Part shown: in pieces, positions 1 to 11,130 of the stretch | Position numbering within the stretch: position 1 is the stretch's first letter | How the letters are laid out: every line of letters begins with the position of its first letter | Assembly (NCBI GenBank): GCA_009839635.1 | Contig: VXPJ01000138.1 | Coordinates: 7,891 to 19,744, forward strand | Direction of reading: 5' to 3' | Origin: Pseudomonadota bacterium | Lineage (GTDB): Bacteria; Pseudomonadota; Gammaproteobacteria; UBA4575 | Length of the DNA stretch: 11,854 nucleotides | Notes under the pieces: generated by a model | The model's database searches: none | The model's input: only the letters and a program-made list of their open reading frames with translations | Told to the model about the DNA's origin: nothing | Program-made: the position numbers and the translations under genes

Positions 1-32
1 AGTTGGGTATCGGTCAGTGCGAGAAAGCTTAA
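1..32 (+). CDS. nusG: NusG C-terminal end (partial)
   Basis: Only the last nine complete codons and a TAA stop are present, reading LGIGQCEKA. NusG proteins of gammaproteobacteria typically end in a similar short string finishing with (V)EKA, after the KOW domain, and nusG is the usual gene directly upstream of rplK. NusG is a transcription elongation factor that binds RNA polymerase and links it to Rho or to the ribosome. The stop lies 25 bases before rplK, which fits co-transcription. The call depends on context and a very short peptide, so it is moderately supported; the bases before this window would settle it. Confidence 0.62.
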   Translation, partial: LGIGQCEKA

Positions 33-57
33 AGGTTAGCAAGGACGAAAGAGAACC

Positions 58-489
58 ATGGCGAAAAAGACAGAAGCGTTCATCAAGCTGCAGGTCCCTG
101 CAGGCGATGCCAATCCCAGCCCGCCGGTCGGCCCTGCGCTGGGGCAGCACGGCGTCAACATCATGGATTTCTGCAAGGAATTCAATGCCCAGACCCAGGG
201 CATCGAGAAGGGCATGCCCGTGCCTGTGGTGATCGAGGTCTTCAACGACCGCAGTTTCACCTTCATCACCAAGACCCCGCCGGCCTCGGTGCTTTTGAGA
301 AAGGCGGCCAAGCTGGACAAGGGCAGCGGACGCCCGAATACGGAAAAGGTCGGCAAGGTCAACCGCGCGCAGCTCGAGGAGATTGCCAAGGTGAAAATGC
401 CGGACATCACGGCCGCGGACATGGATGCGGCCGTTCGAACGATTGCAGGCAGTGCCCGCAGCATGGGCCTAGAAGTGGAAGGGGTATAG
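58..489 (+). CDS. rplK: 50S ribosomal protein L11
   Basis: L11 binds the GTPase-associated region of 23S rRNA and forms the base of the L7/L12 stalk, where EF-G, EF-Tu and RelA act. The protein has 143 residues against 142 in E. coli. The N-terminal domain carries the proline-rich PSPPVGPALGQ segment at about residues 20-30, the site involved in thiostrepton action in other bacteria, with its prolines intact. The C-terminal rRNA-binding domain contains the conserved GSGRPN and the closing ARSMGLEVEG segment. The start at 58 matches the family N-terminus MAKK. A modest AAGGA at 41-45 lies 12 bases upstream, and a GAGA at 51-54 is closer. It is 25 bases after the probable nusG stop and 4 bases before rplA. 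It looks complete and ordinary. Confidence 0.98.
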   Translation: MAKKTEAFIKLQVPAGDANPSPPVGPALGQHGVNIMDFCKEFNAQTQGIEKGMPVPVVIEVFNDRSFTFITKTPPASVLLRKAAKLDKGSGRPNTEKVGKVNRAQLEEIAKVKMPDITAADMDAAVRTIAGSARSMGLEVEGV

Positions 490-493
490 GAGC

Positions 494-1186
494 ATGGCGA
501 AACCGGGCAAGAAAATTCGTGCCTCACGCGAGAAGATTGGAGAGGGCAAGGTCTTCCCTCCGGGCGAGGGGCTGCAACTGGTCAAGGACTGCGCAGGCGC
601 CCGTTTCGAGGAGACCGTGGATGTCTGCGTGAAGCTCGGCGTGGACCCGAGAAAATCGGATCAGGTCGTGCGGGGCTCTACCGTGCTGCCGCATGGTACG
701 GGAAAGAAGGTCCGGGTGGCCGTGTTTGCCGAGGGCCAGCAGGCCGAGGCTGCGAAATCCGCCGGGGCCGATCTGGTCGGCCTGGACGATCTGGCGGAGC
801 AGGTCAAGCAGGGGCAGATCGATTTTGATGTGGCCATCGCCACGCCGGACACCATGAAGGTGGTCGGGAAGCTGGGACAGATCCTGGGGCCGCGCGGACT
901 GATGCCAAACCCCAAGGTCGGAACCGTCACGCCCAATGTGGCGGCTGCCGTGGAGAACGTCAAGGCGGGCCAGGTGCGGTTCAAGACGGACCGGGCCGGG
1001 CTGATCCACTGCACGATCGGCAAGGCCACGTTCGAGGCGAAGGCACTAGAGGAAAACCTCAGCGCACTGCTGGCAGACCTGGTCAAGGCCAAGCCCGCAT
1101 CCGCCAAGGGGATTTACATCAAGAAGGTGACCGTTTCATCCACCATGGGCCCCGGGGTGCAGGTGGATCAGGCCACACTGGCCTAA
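494..1186 (+). CDS. rplA: 50S ribosomal protein L1
   Basis: L1 forms the mobile L1 stalk of the 50S subunit and helps release deacylated tRNA from the E site. In E. coli it also represses translation of its own L11-L1 mRNA. The product has 230 residues (E. coli 234). Conserved segments include RKSDQVVRGSTVLPHGTGK near residue 55, the LGPRGLMPNPKVGTVTPN block near residues 132-149, and the C-terminal KGIYIKKVTVSSTMGPGV. ATG 494 begins the usual MAK N-terminus. It lies 4 bases after the rplK stop, with AAGGGG at 479-484 inside the end of rplK as the better-spaced ribosome site. This implies tight coupling to rplK. The E. coli repressor site lies ahead of rplK, and only 25 bases are available there in this window. 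Confidence 0.98.
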   Translation: MAKPGKKIRASREKIGEGKVFPPGEGLQLVKDCAGARFEETVDVCVKLGVDPRKSDQVVRGSTVLPHGTGKKVRVAVFAEGQQAEAAKSAGADLVGLDDLAEQVKQGQIDFDVAIATPDTMKVVGKLGQILGPRGLMPNPKVGTVTPNVAAAVENVKAGQVRFKTDRAGLIHCTIGKATFEAKALEENLSALLADLVKAKPASAKGIYIKKVTVSSTMGPGVQVDQATLA

Positions 1187-1197
1187 ACGGGTTGCGA

Positions 1198-1222
1198 AAC
1201 GGAGTTCGTCTTAGGGAACGTT
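1198..1222 (+). promoter_or_regulatory. Small hairpin over the rplJ ribosome binding site
   Basis: AAC (1198-1200) can pair with GTT (1220-1222), and GTTC (1204-1207) with GAAC (1216-1219), leaving a GGA bulge and an 8-base loop. The rplJ Shine-Dalgarno AGGGA (1213-1217) lies in the loop and the first base pairs. The structure is short, and folds of this size arise by chance. If it forms, it would partly mask the rplJ start. It lacks the tandem G-A pairs of a kink-turn, so it is not an evident L10-binding site. Confidence 0.3.
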
Positions 1223-1225
1223 GCC

Positions 1226-1756
1226 ATGGCATTACGAATTGAGCAAAAGAAAGAGGTCGTGAGTGAAGTCGCGCAGGTGGCCGCGAGTGCACATTCCGTG
1301 ATCGCCGCCGAGTATCGCGGCCTGACCGTCAGCGAGCTCACCGGGCTTCGCGCGCAGGCACGCGAGCAGGGTGTCTACTTGCGGGTGATCAAGAACACGC
1401 TGGCACGGCGTGCACTGGAAGGGACGTCCTATGAATGCATGAGCAAGGAGCTTTCCGGGCCGCTGATGCTGATGTTCTCCCAGGAGGACCCGGGTTCAGC
1501 AGCACGCCTGGTCAAGGACTTCACCGAGGACAATGAATTACTGGCCGTGAGAATGATCGCCGTGGACGGCGAACTTCTCGAGGCCTCTGCGCTGGAGAAG
1601 CTCTCCAGCCTGCCGAACAAGGAACAGGCCATCGCACTGCTGATGGCGGTGATGAAGGCACCGATCGAGAAATTTGTACGCACCCTGGCAGCGCCCCACG
1701 GGACACTGGTTCGAACCGTGGCGGCCGTGCGTGACCAGAAAGAAGCGGCTGGTTAG
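1226..1756 (+). CDS. rplJ: 50S ribosomal protein L10
   Basis: L10 anchors the dimers of L7/L12 to the 50S stalk base beside L11. The 176-residue product is about ten residues longer than the E. coli protein (165). The N-terminal globular domain shows the family signature from MALRIEQKKEVVSEV through AAEYRGLTVSEL and LRVIKNTLARRAL. The C-terminal helix that holds the L7/L12 dimers covers roughly residues 135-176. ATG 1226 has AGGGA (1213-1217) eight bases upstream. The gap from rplA is only 39 bases, so the long structured leader through which L10-L7/L12 represses this operon in E. coli does not fit between the genes. L10 lies directly ahead of its partner L7/L12, as is standard. Confidence 0.97.
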   Translation: MALRIEQKKEVVSEVAQVAASAHSVIAAEYRGLTVSELTGLRAQAREQGVYLRVIKNTLARRALEGTSYECMSKELSGPLMLMFSQEDPGSAARLVKDFTEDNELLAVRMIAVDGELLEASALEKLSSLPNKEQAIALLMAVMKAPIEKFVRTLAAPHGTLVRTVAAVRDQKEAAG

Positions 1757-1776
1757 CTCTAGCGGGGTGTTGTGTG

Positions 1777-1790
1777 GGGCCTTCGGGCTC
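1777..1790 (+). other. UUCG tetraloop hairpin between rplJ and rplL
   Basis: GGGCC (1777-1781) pairs with GGCTC (1786-1790), including one G-U pair, around a TTCG loop closed by C-G. This is an unusually stable small RNA hairpin type. It is not followed by a T-run, so it is not an intrinsic terminator. It lies in the 69-base rplJ-rplL gap, ahead of the rplL ribosome site, and could affect mRNA decay or keep the rplL start region open. Confidence 0.5.
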
Positions 1791-1814
1791 AAAGAATCTG
1801 GGTTTGACTTGACT

Positions 1815-1819
1815 AGGAG
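1815..1819 (+). promoter_or_regulatory. Shine-Dalgarno that decides the rplL start
   Basis: AGGAG abuts the ATG at 1820 with no spacer but sits six bases before the ATG at 1826. Normal spacing therefore favours 1826 as the real rplL start, which also gives the family-like N-terminus MAVTKEDI rather than MKMAVTK. The strong site fits the need for several copies of L7/L12 per L10. Confidence 0.8.
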
Positions 1820-1825
1820 ATGAAA

Positions 1826-2200
1826 ATGGCAGTTACGAAAGAAGATATTCTTGAGACGATCTCGTCAATGAGCGTAATGGAAGTGGTTGACCTGGTTTCG
1901 GCCATGGAGGAGAAGTTCGGAGTGTCTGCGGCTGCGGTAGCCGCACCTGCAGCAGTGGCCGACGGCGCGGCTGCGACCGAAGCCGAGAAAACCGAGTTCG
2001 ATGTGGTCATGACCAGCTTTGGCGACAACAAGATTGCCGTCATCAAGGTAGTGCGCGCCATTACCGGGCTGGGTCTCAAGGAGGCCAAGGACATGGTGGA
2101 AGGCGTGCCTTCCACGCTCAAGGAGGCCGTGGCCAAAGAAGGAGCCGAAGAAATCAAGGGGCAACTTGAAGAAGCCGGTGCGACCGTAGAGCTCAAGTAA
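1826..2200 (+). CDS. rplL: 50S ribosomal protein L7/L12
   Basis: L7/L12 is the multicopy stalk protein that recruits and stimulates translational GTPases. It has 124 residues from the chosen start. The N-terminal dimerisation domain covers about residues 1-33, ending in MEEKFGVS. It is followed by an alanine-rich flexible hinge (about 35-53), then the C-terminal factor-binding domain with KTEFDVV and the GLGLKEAKDMVE motif. An upstream in-frame ATG at 1820 would add two residues, but AGGAG touches it directly, so I prefer 1826. It follows rplJ by 69 bases and precedes rpoB by 94, where a candidate attenuator lies. The product is complete and typical for proteobacteria. Confidence 0.97.
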   Translation: MAVTKEDILETISSMSVMEVVDLVSAMEEKFGVSAAAVAAPAAVADGAAATEAEKTEFDVVMTSFGDNKIAVIKVVRAITGLGLKEAKDMVEGVPSTLKEAVAKEGAEEIKGQLEEAGATVELK

Positions 2201-2225
2201 TCGTTGCTCTATCCAATCCCGAGAC

Positions 2226-2263
2226 GGACCAGCCAGTATCTGCCGATGCTGTCGGGTCCTTTT
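2226..2263 (+). terminator. Candidate attenuator hairpin before rpoB
   Basis: An outer stem pairs GGACC (2226-2230) with GGTCC (2255-2259). An inner seven-pair stem joins CAGTATC (2234-2240) and GATGCTG (2245-2251) with one G-U pair and a TGCC loop. The two are separated by a 3x3 internal loop that can itself form one G-C pair. TTTT follows at 2260-2263, then GC. The hairpin plus short U-tract resembles a weak intrinsic terminator. In E. coli the rplL-rpoB gap holds an attenuator that lowers rpoBC expression relative to the ribosomal genes, so this is the expected position. Partial termination is inferred, not shown. Confidence 0.55.
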
Positions 2264-2294
2264 GCATGCGCGTTTTGACAATGGGGTGATCTCG

Positions 2295-5200
2295 ATGGCA
2301 TACAGCTACACTAGCAAGAAACGAATTCGCAAGGATTTTGGCAAGCGCCCGGAAATCCTGACCTCGCCTTACCTGCTGCAAATCCAGCTGGCCTCGTACC
2401 GGCGATTCCTGCAGGACCACAAGCCGGAGGCCGACCGCCTGGACGAAGGCCTGCACGGCGTGTTCCAGTCGGTGTTTCCCATCGTCAGTTACTCGGGCAA
2501 CGTCGAGCTCCAGTATGTCAGCTACCGCCTTGAGGTGCCTCCGTTCGAGGTCAAGGAATGCCAGCTTAGGAGCCTGACCTACCACGCGCCGCTGAAAGTC
2601 CTGCTGCGCCTGGTCATCTACGACAAGGAAGCCCCGGCCAACACCAAGAAGGTCAAGGACGTCAAGGAGCAGGAAGTCTACATGGGCGAGCTGCCGCTGA
2701 TGACCGATACCGGGGCCTTCGTCATCAATGGCACGGAACGCGTCATCGTCTCTCAGCTGCACCGCTCCCCGGGAGTATTCTTCGATCATGACAAGGGCAA
2801 GACCCATTCCTCGGGCAAGCTGTTGCACTCGGCCCGGGTGATTCCCTACCGCGGTTCATGGCTGGATTTCGAGTTCGATCACAAGGACTGCCTGTTCGTG
2901 CGCATCGACCGGCGCCGCAAGCTTCCGGCCACCATCCTGCTGCGGGCCCTGGGCTTCAGCAGCGAGGAGATTCTCTCCATTTTCTTCGATACCAACACGG
3001 TACACATCACTGACAATGGCTTTATTCTGGACCTAATCCCTGAGCGTCTGCGAGGCGAGATTGCACCATTCGAGATCCGCGCAGGCGGCAAGGTGATCGT
3101 CGAGGCCGGCCGGCGCATCACCGTGCGTCACGTGCGCCAGATCGAGAAGGCGAACATCAAGAAACTCGATGTGCCGGTGGATTACCTGCTCGGCAAGGTG
3201 CTGGCCCGTGACCTGGTGGACACGGAGACCGGCGAGCTGGTGTGCCGAGCCAATGACGAGCTGACCGAGGAGAACGTCGAGAGGATCCTGGAGTCCTCCG
3301 TCGATGTGCTGGAGTTGCTGTACACCAACGACATCGATCGGCGCCCGTACATTACCTCTACGCTTGCGATCGACACCACCACCAACGAGCTTGAAGCCCA
3401 GGTGGAAATCTACCGCATGATGCGACCGGGTGAGCCGCCGACCAAGGATGCGGCGCAGAACCTGTTCCAGAACCTGTTTTTCGTGCCGGAGCGCTACAAC
3501 CTGTCTCCGGTGGGCCGCATGAAGTTCAACCGGCGTGTGGGCCGGGAGGAGACCTCCGGTGAGGGAACCCTGAGCAAGGAAGACATCCTCGATGTCATGC
3601 GCACCCTGATCGACATCCCCAACGGCAAGGGCATGGTGGATGACATCGACCATCTCGGCAACCGGCGCGTGCGCTGTGTCGGGGAAATGGTCGAGAATGC
3701 CTTTCGGGTGGGTCTCGTGCGTGTAGAGCGCGCCGTCAAGGAGCGCCTCACACTGGCCGAGTCCGAAGGGCTCATGCCCCAGGAGATGATCAATGCCAAG
3801 CCGGTTGCTGCGGCCATCAAGGAGTTCTTTGGTTCCAGCCAGCTTTCGCAGTTCATGGACCAGAACAACCCGCTTTCAGAGATTACCCATAAGCGCAGGA
3901 TATCTGCTCTCGGCCCGGGCGGGCTGACCCGCGAGCGTGCGGGATTCGAGGTTCGCGATGTGCATCCGACCCATTACGGGCGGGTCTGCCCGATCGAGAC
4001 CCCGGAGGGACCGAACATCGGACTGATCAACTCGCTGGCCATTTTTGCCCGCACCAACGATTACGGCTTCCTGGAGACGCCGTACCGCAAGGTGGTCAAG
4101 GGCAAGGTCACTGACGACATCGAATACCTGTCTGCCATCGAGGAAGGCCAGTTCACCATTGCCCAGGCCAATGCCCGGCTGGACAAGCGGGGCCGGTTCC
4201 TGGACGGGCTGGTTTCAGTGCGCCATCGAAACGAGTTTTCGCTGGTGCCCAGTGAAGAGGTTGAATACATGGACGTCTCGCCCAAGCAGATCGTCTCGGT
4301 CGCGGCATCCTTGATTCCGTTCCTGGAGCACGACGATGCCAACCGCGCACTGATGGGATCGAACATGCAGCGCCAGGCGGTGCCCACCCTGATCGCAGAA
4401 AAACCCCTGGTCGGCACGGGCATCGAGCGCGTCGTGGCGATCGATTCGGGTGCGGCCCTGGTGTCAAGGCGCGGCGGCGTGGTGGACACCGTGGATGCCG
4501 GCAGGATCGTGGTGCGGGTCAACGATGACGAGGCGGAGGCCGGTGAGCCTGGGGTCGACATCTACAACCTGACCAAGTACACGCGCTCCAACCAGAACAC
4601 GTGTATCAACCAGCGACCGCTGGTGCGCCCGGGAGACATGATTGCTCAAGGGGACGTGCTGGCCGACGGGCCGTCGACGGACCTCGGCGAACTCGCGCTC
4701 GGACAGAACGTGCTGGTCGCCTTCATGCCGTGGAACGGCTACAACTTCGAGGATTCCGTGCTGATCTCAGAGCGTGTCGTCGAAGAGGACCGGTTCACGA
4801 CCATCCATATCGAGGAGCTCAGCTGTTTTGCACGGGATACGAAACTGGGTGCCGAGGAAATCACCGCAGATATTCCCAACGTCAGCGAGAGCCTGCTGGC
4901 CAAGCTGGATGACTCGGGGATCGTGTACGTGGGTGCCGAGGTACGGCCCAGCGACATCCTGGTCGGCAAGGTCACCCCGAAGGGCGAGACCCAGCTGACC
5001 CCTGAAGAAAAACTGCTGCGCGCGATCTTCGGCGAGAAGGCCTCGGACGTAAAAGACACCTCGCTTCGCGTGCCGTCGGGCATGGAAGGCACCGTCATCG
5101 ACGTGCGGGTGTTCACCCGTGATGGCGTGAGCAAGGACAAGCGCGCACTGCAGATCGAGGAAGCTGAAATCGACCAGGTGAAAAAGGACCTGAACGACCA

Positions 5201-6377
5201 GCTGCGAATTTACGAGGACGACATCTATAGCCGGGTCGCGCGCCTGATTACCGGACAGGTTTCAGAGGGCGGGCCGGAAGGGCTGAAGGCCGGCGCCAAG
5301 GTCACCAAGACCTACCTGGAAGCACTTGACCGCGACCGCTGGTTCGAGATCCGCATGCGCACCGAGAAAGTCACGGCTCAGTTGGAAAAACTTTCCGGAC
5401 AGCTGAAAAGCCAGCGCGAGTCCTTTGAGAAACGCCTGGAAGAGAAGAAGGAAAAGATCACCGCGGGCGACGATCTGGCCCCGGGGGTCCTGAAGATGGT
5501 CAAGGTCTACCTCGCGGTCAAGCGGCGCATGCAGCCGGGCGACAAGGTCGCCGGGCGCCACGGCAACAAGGGCGTGGTGTCCATGATCGTGCCGGTCGAG
5601 GACATGCCGCACATGGAGGATGGCACGCCAGTGGATATCGTGTTGAACCCGCTTGGGGTTCCCTCGCGTATGAACGTCGGCCAGGTGCTTGAGACACACC
5701 TGGGATGGGCGGCCAAGGGGCTCGGCCTGAAGATCGGCCACATCCTGGATAACTCTGGAAAAGTCAAGGAGTTGAGAAGTTTCCTGAATGAAGTTTATAA
5801 CAAGGATGAGGGCATCTCGGTGAAGCTGACCGAGTTCACTGACGAGGAGATCGAAAACCTCGCCGGGAACCTGCGCAAGGGGGTGCCTGTGGCGACACCG
5901 GTGTTTGACGGTGCTCAGGAGTTCGAGATCAAGCGCATGCTGGAACTGGCGGAATTGCCGGAGGACGGGCAGACGTACCTGTGGGACGGGCGCACCGGTG
6001 AGCGCTTCGACCGCAAGATCACCGTGGGCTACATGTACATGCTGAAACTCAACCACCTGGTGGACGACAAGATGCATGCGCGCTCGACCGGGCCGTACAG
6101 CCTGGTGACCCAGCAGCCGCTGGGTGGCAAGGCGCAGTTTGGCGGCCAGCGCTTCGGCGAGATGGAGGTCTGGGCACTGGAGGCCTACGGGGCTTCGTAC
6201 ACCCTCCAGGAAATGCTCACCGTCAAGTCCGACGACGTCATGGGCCGCAACAAGATGTACAAGAACATCGTCGACAGCAATCACAGCATCGATGCCAGCA
6301 TGCCCGAATCCTTCAACGTGCTGATGAAGGAGATTCGCTCGCTGGGTCTGAACATCGATTTTGAACAGGAAGCCTGA
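2295..6377 (+). CDS. rpoB: RNA polymerase beta subunit
   Basis: This is the beta subunit of the core enzyme. It forms one side of the active-site cleft and the rifampicin pocket. The product has 1360 residues (E. coli 1342). The rifampicin region starts at G513 (GSSQLSQFMDQNN...), with the residues matching E. coli D516, H526 and S531 present at 522, 532 and 537, so it looks drug-sensitive. The YNFEDS motif places E819/D820 at the active site. K1084 and K1092 lie in QPGDKVAGRHGNKG. About 13 extra residues relative to E. coli lie near 985-1010, a form I recall from other non-enteric proteobacteria. ATG 2295 gives the family N-terminus MAYSYTSKKRIRKDFGKRP, with GGGGTG at 2283-2288 upstream. An in-frame TTG at 2262 would add 11 unrelated residues from inside the hairpin tail and is not preferred. 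Confidence 0.98.
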   Translation: MAYSYTSKKRIRKDFGKRPEILTSPYLLQIQLASYRRFLQDHKPEADRLDEGLHGVFQSVFPIVSYSGNVELQYVSYRLEVPPFEVKECQLRSLTYHAPLKVLLRLVIYDKEAPANTKKVKDVKEQEVYMGELPLMTDTGAFVINGTERVIVSQLHRSPGVFFDHDKGKTHSSGKLLHSARVIPYRGSWLDFEFDHKDCLFVRIDRRRKLPATILLRALGFSSEEILSIFFDTNTVHITDNGFILDLIPERLRGEIAPFEIRAGGKVIVEAGRRITVRHVRQIEKANIKKLDVPVDYLLGKVLARDLVDTETGELVCRANDELTEENVERILESSVDVLELLYTNDIDRRPYITSTLAIDTTTNELEAQVEIYRMMRPGEPPTKDAAQNLFQNLFFVPERYNLSPVGRMKFNRRVGREETSGEGTLSKEDILDVMRTLIDIPNGKGMVDDIDHLGNRRVRCVGEMVENAFRVGLVRVERAVKERLTLAESEGLMPQEMINAKPVAAAIKEFFGSSQLSQFMDQNNPLSEITHKRRISALGPGGLTRERAGFEVRDVHPTHYGRVCPIETPEGPNIGLINSLAIFARTNDYGFLETPYRKVVKGKVTDDIEYLSAIEEGQFTIAQANARLDKRGRFLDGLVSVRHRNEFSLVPSEEVEYMDVSPKQIVSVAASLIPFLEHDDANRALMGSNMQRQAVPTLIAEKPLVGTGIERVVAIDSGAALVSRRGGVVDTVDAGRIVVRVNDDEAEAGEPGVDIYNLTKYTRSNQNTCINQRPLVRPGDMIAQGDVLADGPSTDLGELALGQNVLVAFMPWNGYNFEDSVLISERVVEEDRFTTIHIEELSCFARDTKLGAEEITADIPNVSESLLAKLDDSGIVYVGAEVRPSDILVGKVTPKGETQLTPEEKLLRAIFGEKASDVKDTSLRVPSGMEGTVIDVRVFTRDGVSKDKRALQIEEAEIDQVKKDLNDQLRIYEDDIYSRVARLITGQVSEGGPEGLKAGAKVTKTYLEALDRDRWFEIRMRTEKVTAQLEKLSGQLKSQRESFEKRLEEKKEKITAGDDLAPGVLKMVKVYLAVKRRMQPGDKVAGRHGNKGVVSMIVPVEDMPHMEDGTPVDIVLNPLGVPSRMNVGQVLETHLGWAAKGLGLKIGHILDNSGKVKELRSFLNEVYNKDEGISVKLTEFTDEEIENLAGNLRKGVPVATPVFDGAQEFEIKRMLELAELPEDGQTYLWDGRTGERFDRKITVGYMYMLKLNHLVDDKMHARSTGPYSLVTQQPLGGKAQFGGQRFGEMEVWALEAYGASYTLQEMLTVKSDDVMGRNKMYKNIVDSNHSIDASMPESFNVLMKEIRSLGLNIDFEQEA

Positions 6378-6397
6378 TCAGGGCCGGGGAAGATCTT

Positions 6398-10651
<4,254 letters not shown>

Positions 10652-10664
10652 CCGAAACCCTTGC

Positions 10665-10700
10665 TTGACAGCATGTCGGATGGTTTTTACAATTTCGCGG
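10665..10700 (+). promoter_or_regulatory. Sigma-70 promoter of the str operon
   Basis: TTGACA (10665-10670) is a perfect -35 box. A 17-base spacer leads to TACAAT (10688-10693), one mismatch from the -10 consensus. The start point is expected near 10700. The bases after the -10 (TTCGCGGC) are GC-rich, as in discriminators of stringently controlled ribosomal promoters. The promoter begins 13 bases after the rpoC stop and points at rpsL-rpsG-fusA. No transcript data are available here; the box match and position support the call. Confidence 0.85.
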
Positions 10701-10702
10701 CT

Positions 10703-10740
10703 AACACAGGCCGATGTTTCATCGGCCTGTTGTTTGTTTT
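10703..10740 (+). terminator. Intrinsic terminator-like hairpin after rpoC, within the rpsL leader
   Basis: An 11-pair perfect stem (10706-10716 with 10720-10730) closes a TTT loop. Three further pairs are possible past a bulged T at 10731. The tail TGTTTGTTTT follows. Stem strength and T-rich tail fit an intrinsic terminator for rpoBC. It lies downstream of the str promoter, so transcripts starting near 10700 also contain it within their first 40 bases. It may therefore also attenuate or stabilise the str mRNA. The T-run is broken by two G, so read-through is plausible. Confidence 0.75.
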
Positions 10741-10755
10741 AGGTATCGAAAATTT

Positions 10756-11130
10756 ATGACTACAATCAATCAACTGGTGCGAAAACCGCGCAAGCGCAAG
10801 GTGGAGAAAAGCAACGTCCCCGCGCTTGCCAGCTGCCCGCAAAAACGCGGCGTGTGCACGCGCGTCTACACAACCACACCCAAGAAGCCGAACTCGGCAC
10901 TGCGCAAGGTGGCCCGCGTACGCCTGACCAACGGATTTGAAGTGACCAGTTACATCGGTGGCGAAGGCCACAACCTGCAGGAGCACTCGGTGGTCCTTAT
11001 CCGGGGCGGCCGTGTCAAGGACCTGCCCGGGGTGCGTTATCACACGGTTCGCGGCAGCCTGGACACCCAGGGCGTGCAGGACCGCATGCAGGCCCGTTCG
11101 AAATACGGCGCCAAGAAACCCAAGTCATAG
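10756..11130 (+). CDS. rpsL: 30S ribosomal protein S12
   Basis: S12 lies at the decoding centre of the 30S subunit and governs accuracy and streptomycin response. The 124-residue length equals the E. coli protein. The PNSALRK and GGRVKDLPGVRYHTVRG segments are intact. K43, K88 and P91 (counting Met) are the usual residues, so no classical resistance substitution is seen. D89, the residue modified to methylthio-aspartate in E. coli, is also present. ATG 10756 gives the family start MTTINQLVRKPR. The ribosome site is weak (AGGT at 10741-10744, eleven bases upstream) in an A/T-rich stretch. An in-frame ATG at 10714 lies inside the hairpin and would add 14 residues not found in the family. First gene of the str operon, 28 bases before rpsG. 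Confidence 0.97.
   Translation: MTTINQLVRKPRKRKVEKSNVPALASCPQKRGVCTRVYTTTPKKPNSALRKVARVRLTNGFEVTSYIGGEGHNLQEHSVVLIRGGRVKDLPGVRYHTVRGSLDTQGVQDRMQARSKYGAKKPKS

Noticed and set aside
34..57. GGTT...AACC stem before rplK as an L1 binding site
   Set aside because: Only four pairs around a 16-base loop, without recognisable L1-site features; expected by chance.
1147..1156. GGGCCCCGGGG palindromic run near the rplA end
   Set aside because: It encodes the conserved MGPGV segment of L1 and has no T-tract; composition explains it.
1192..1220. TTGCGA as a possible -35 box for an rplJ promoter
   Set aside because: The corresponding -10 position reads GGAACG, which is not promoter-like.
1804..1832. TTGACT -35-like sequence ahead of rplL
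   Set aside because: No -10-like hexamer lies about 17 bases downstream; that position is already inside the rplL coding sequence (TGGCAG).
2262..2294. TTG at 2262 as an rpoB start adding 11 residues
   Set aside because: TTG overlaps the U-tract of the attenuator hairpin. RpoB of relatives starts at the MAYSYT/MVYSYT position, which is 2295 with its own upstream GGGGTG.
5262..6284. Long antisense open frames opposite rpoB and rpoC (for example 5262-6284 and 8816-10150 on the minus strand)
   Set aside because: They mirror conserved codons in GC-rich DNA, have no recognisable domains or ribosome sites, and lie wholly inside essential genes.
10714..10755. In-frame ATG at 10714 that would lengthen S12 by 14 residues
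   Set aside because: It lies in the stem-loop of the terminator-like hairpin, lacks a clear ribosome site, and the added residues do not occur in S12. The family start MTTINQLV is at 10756.
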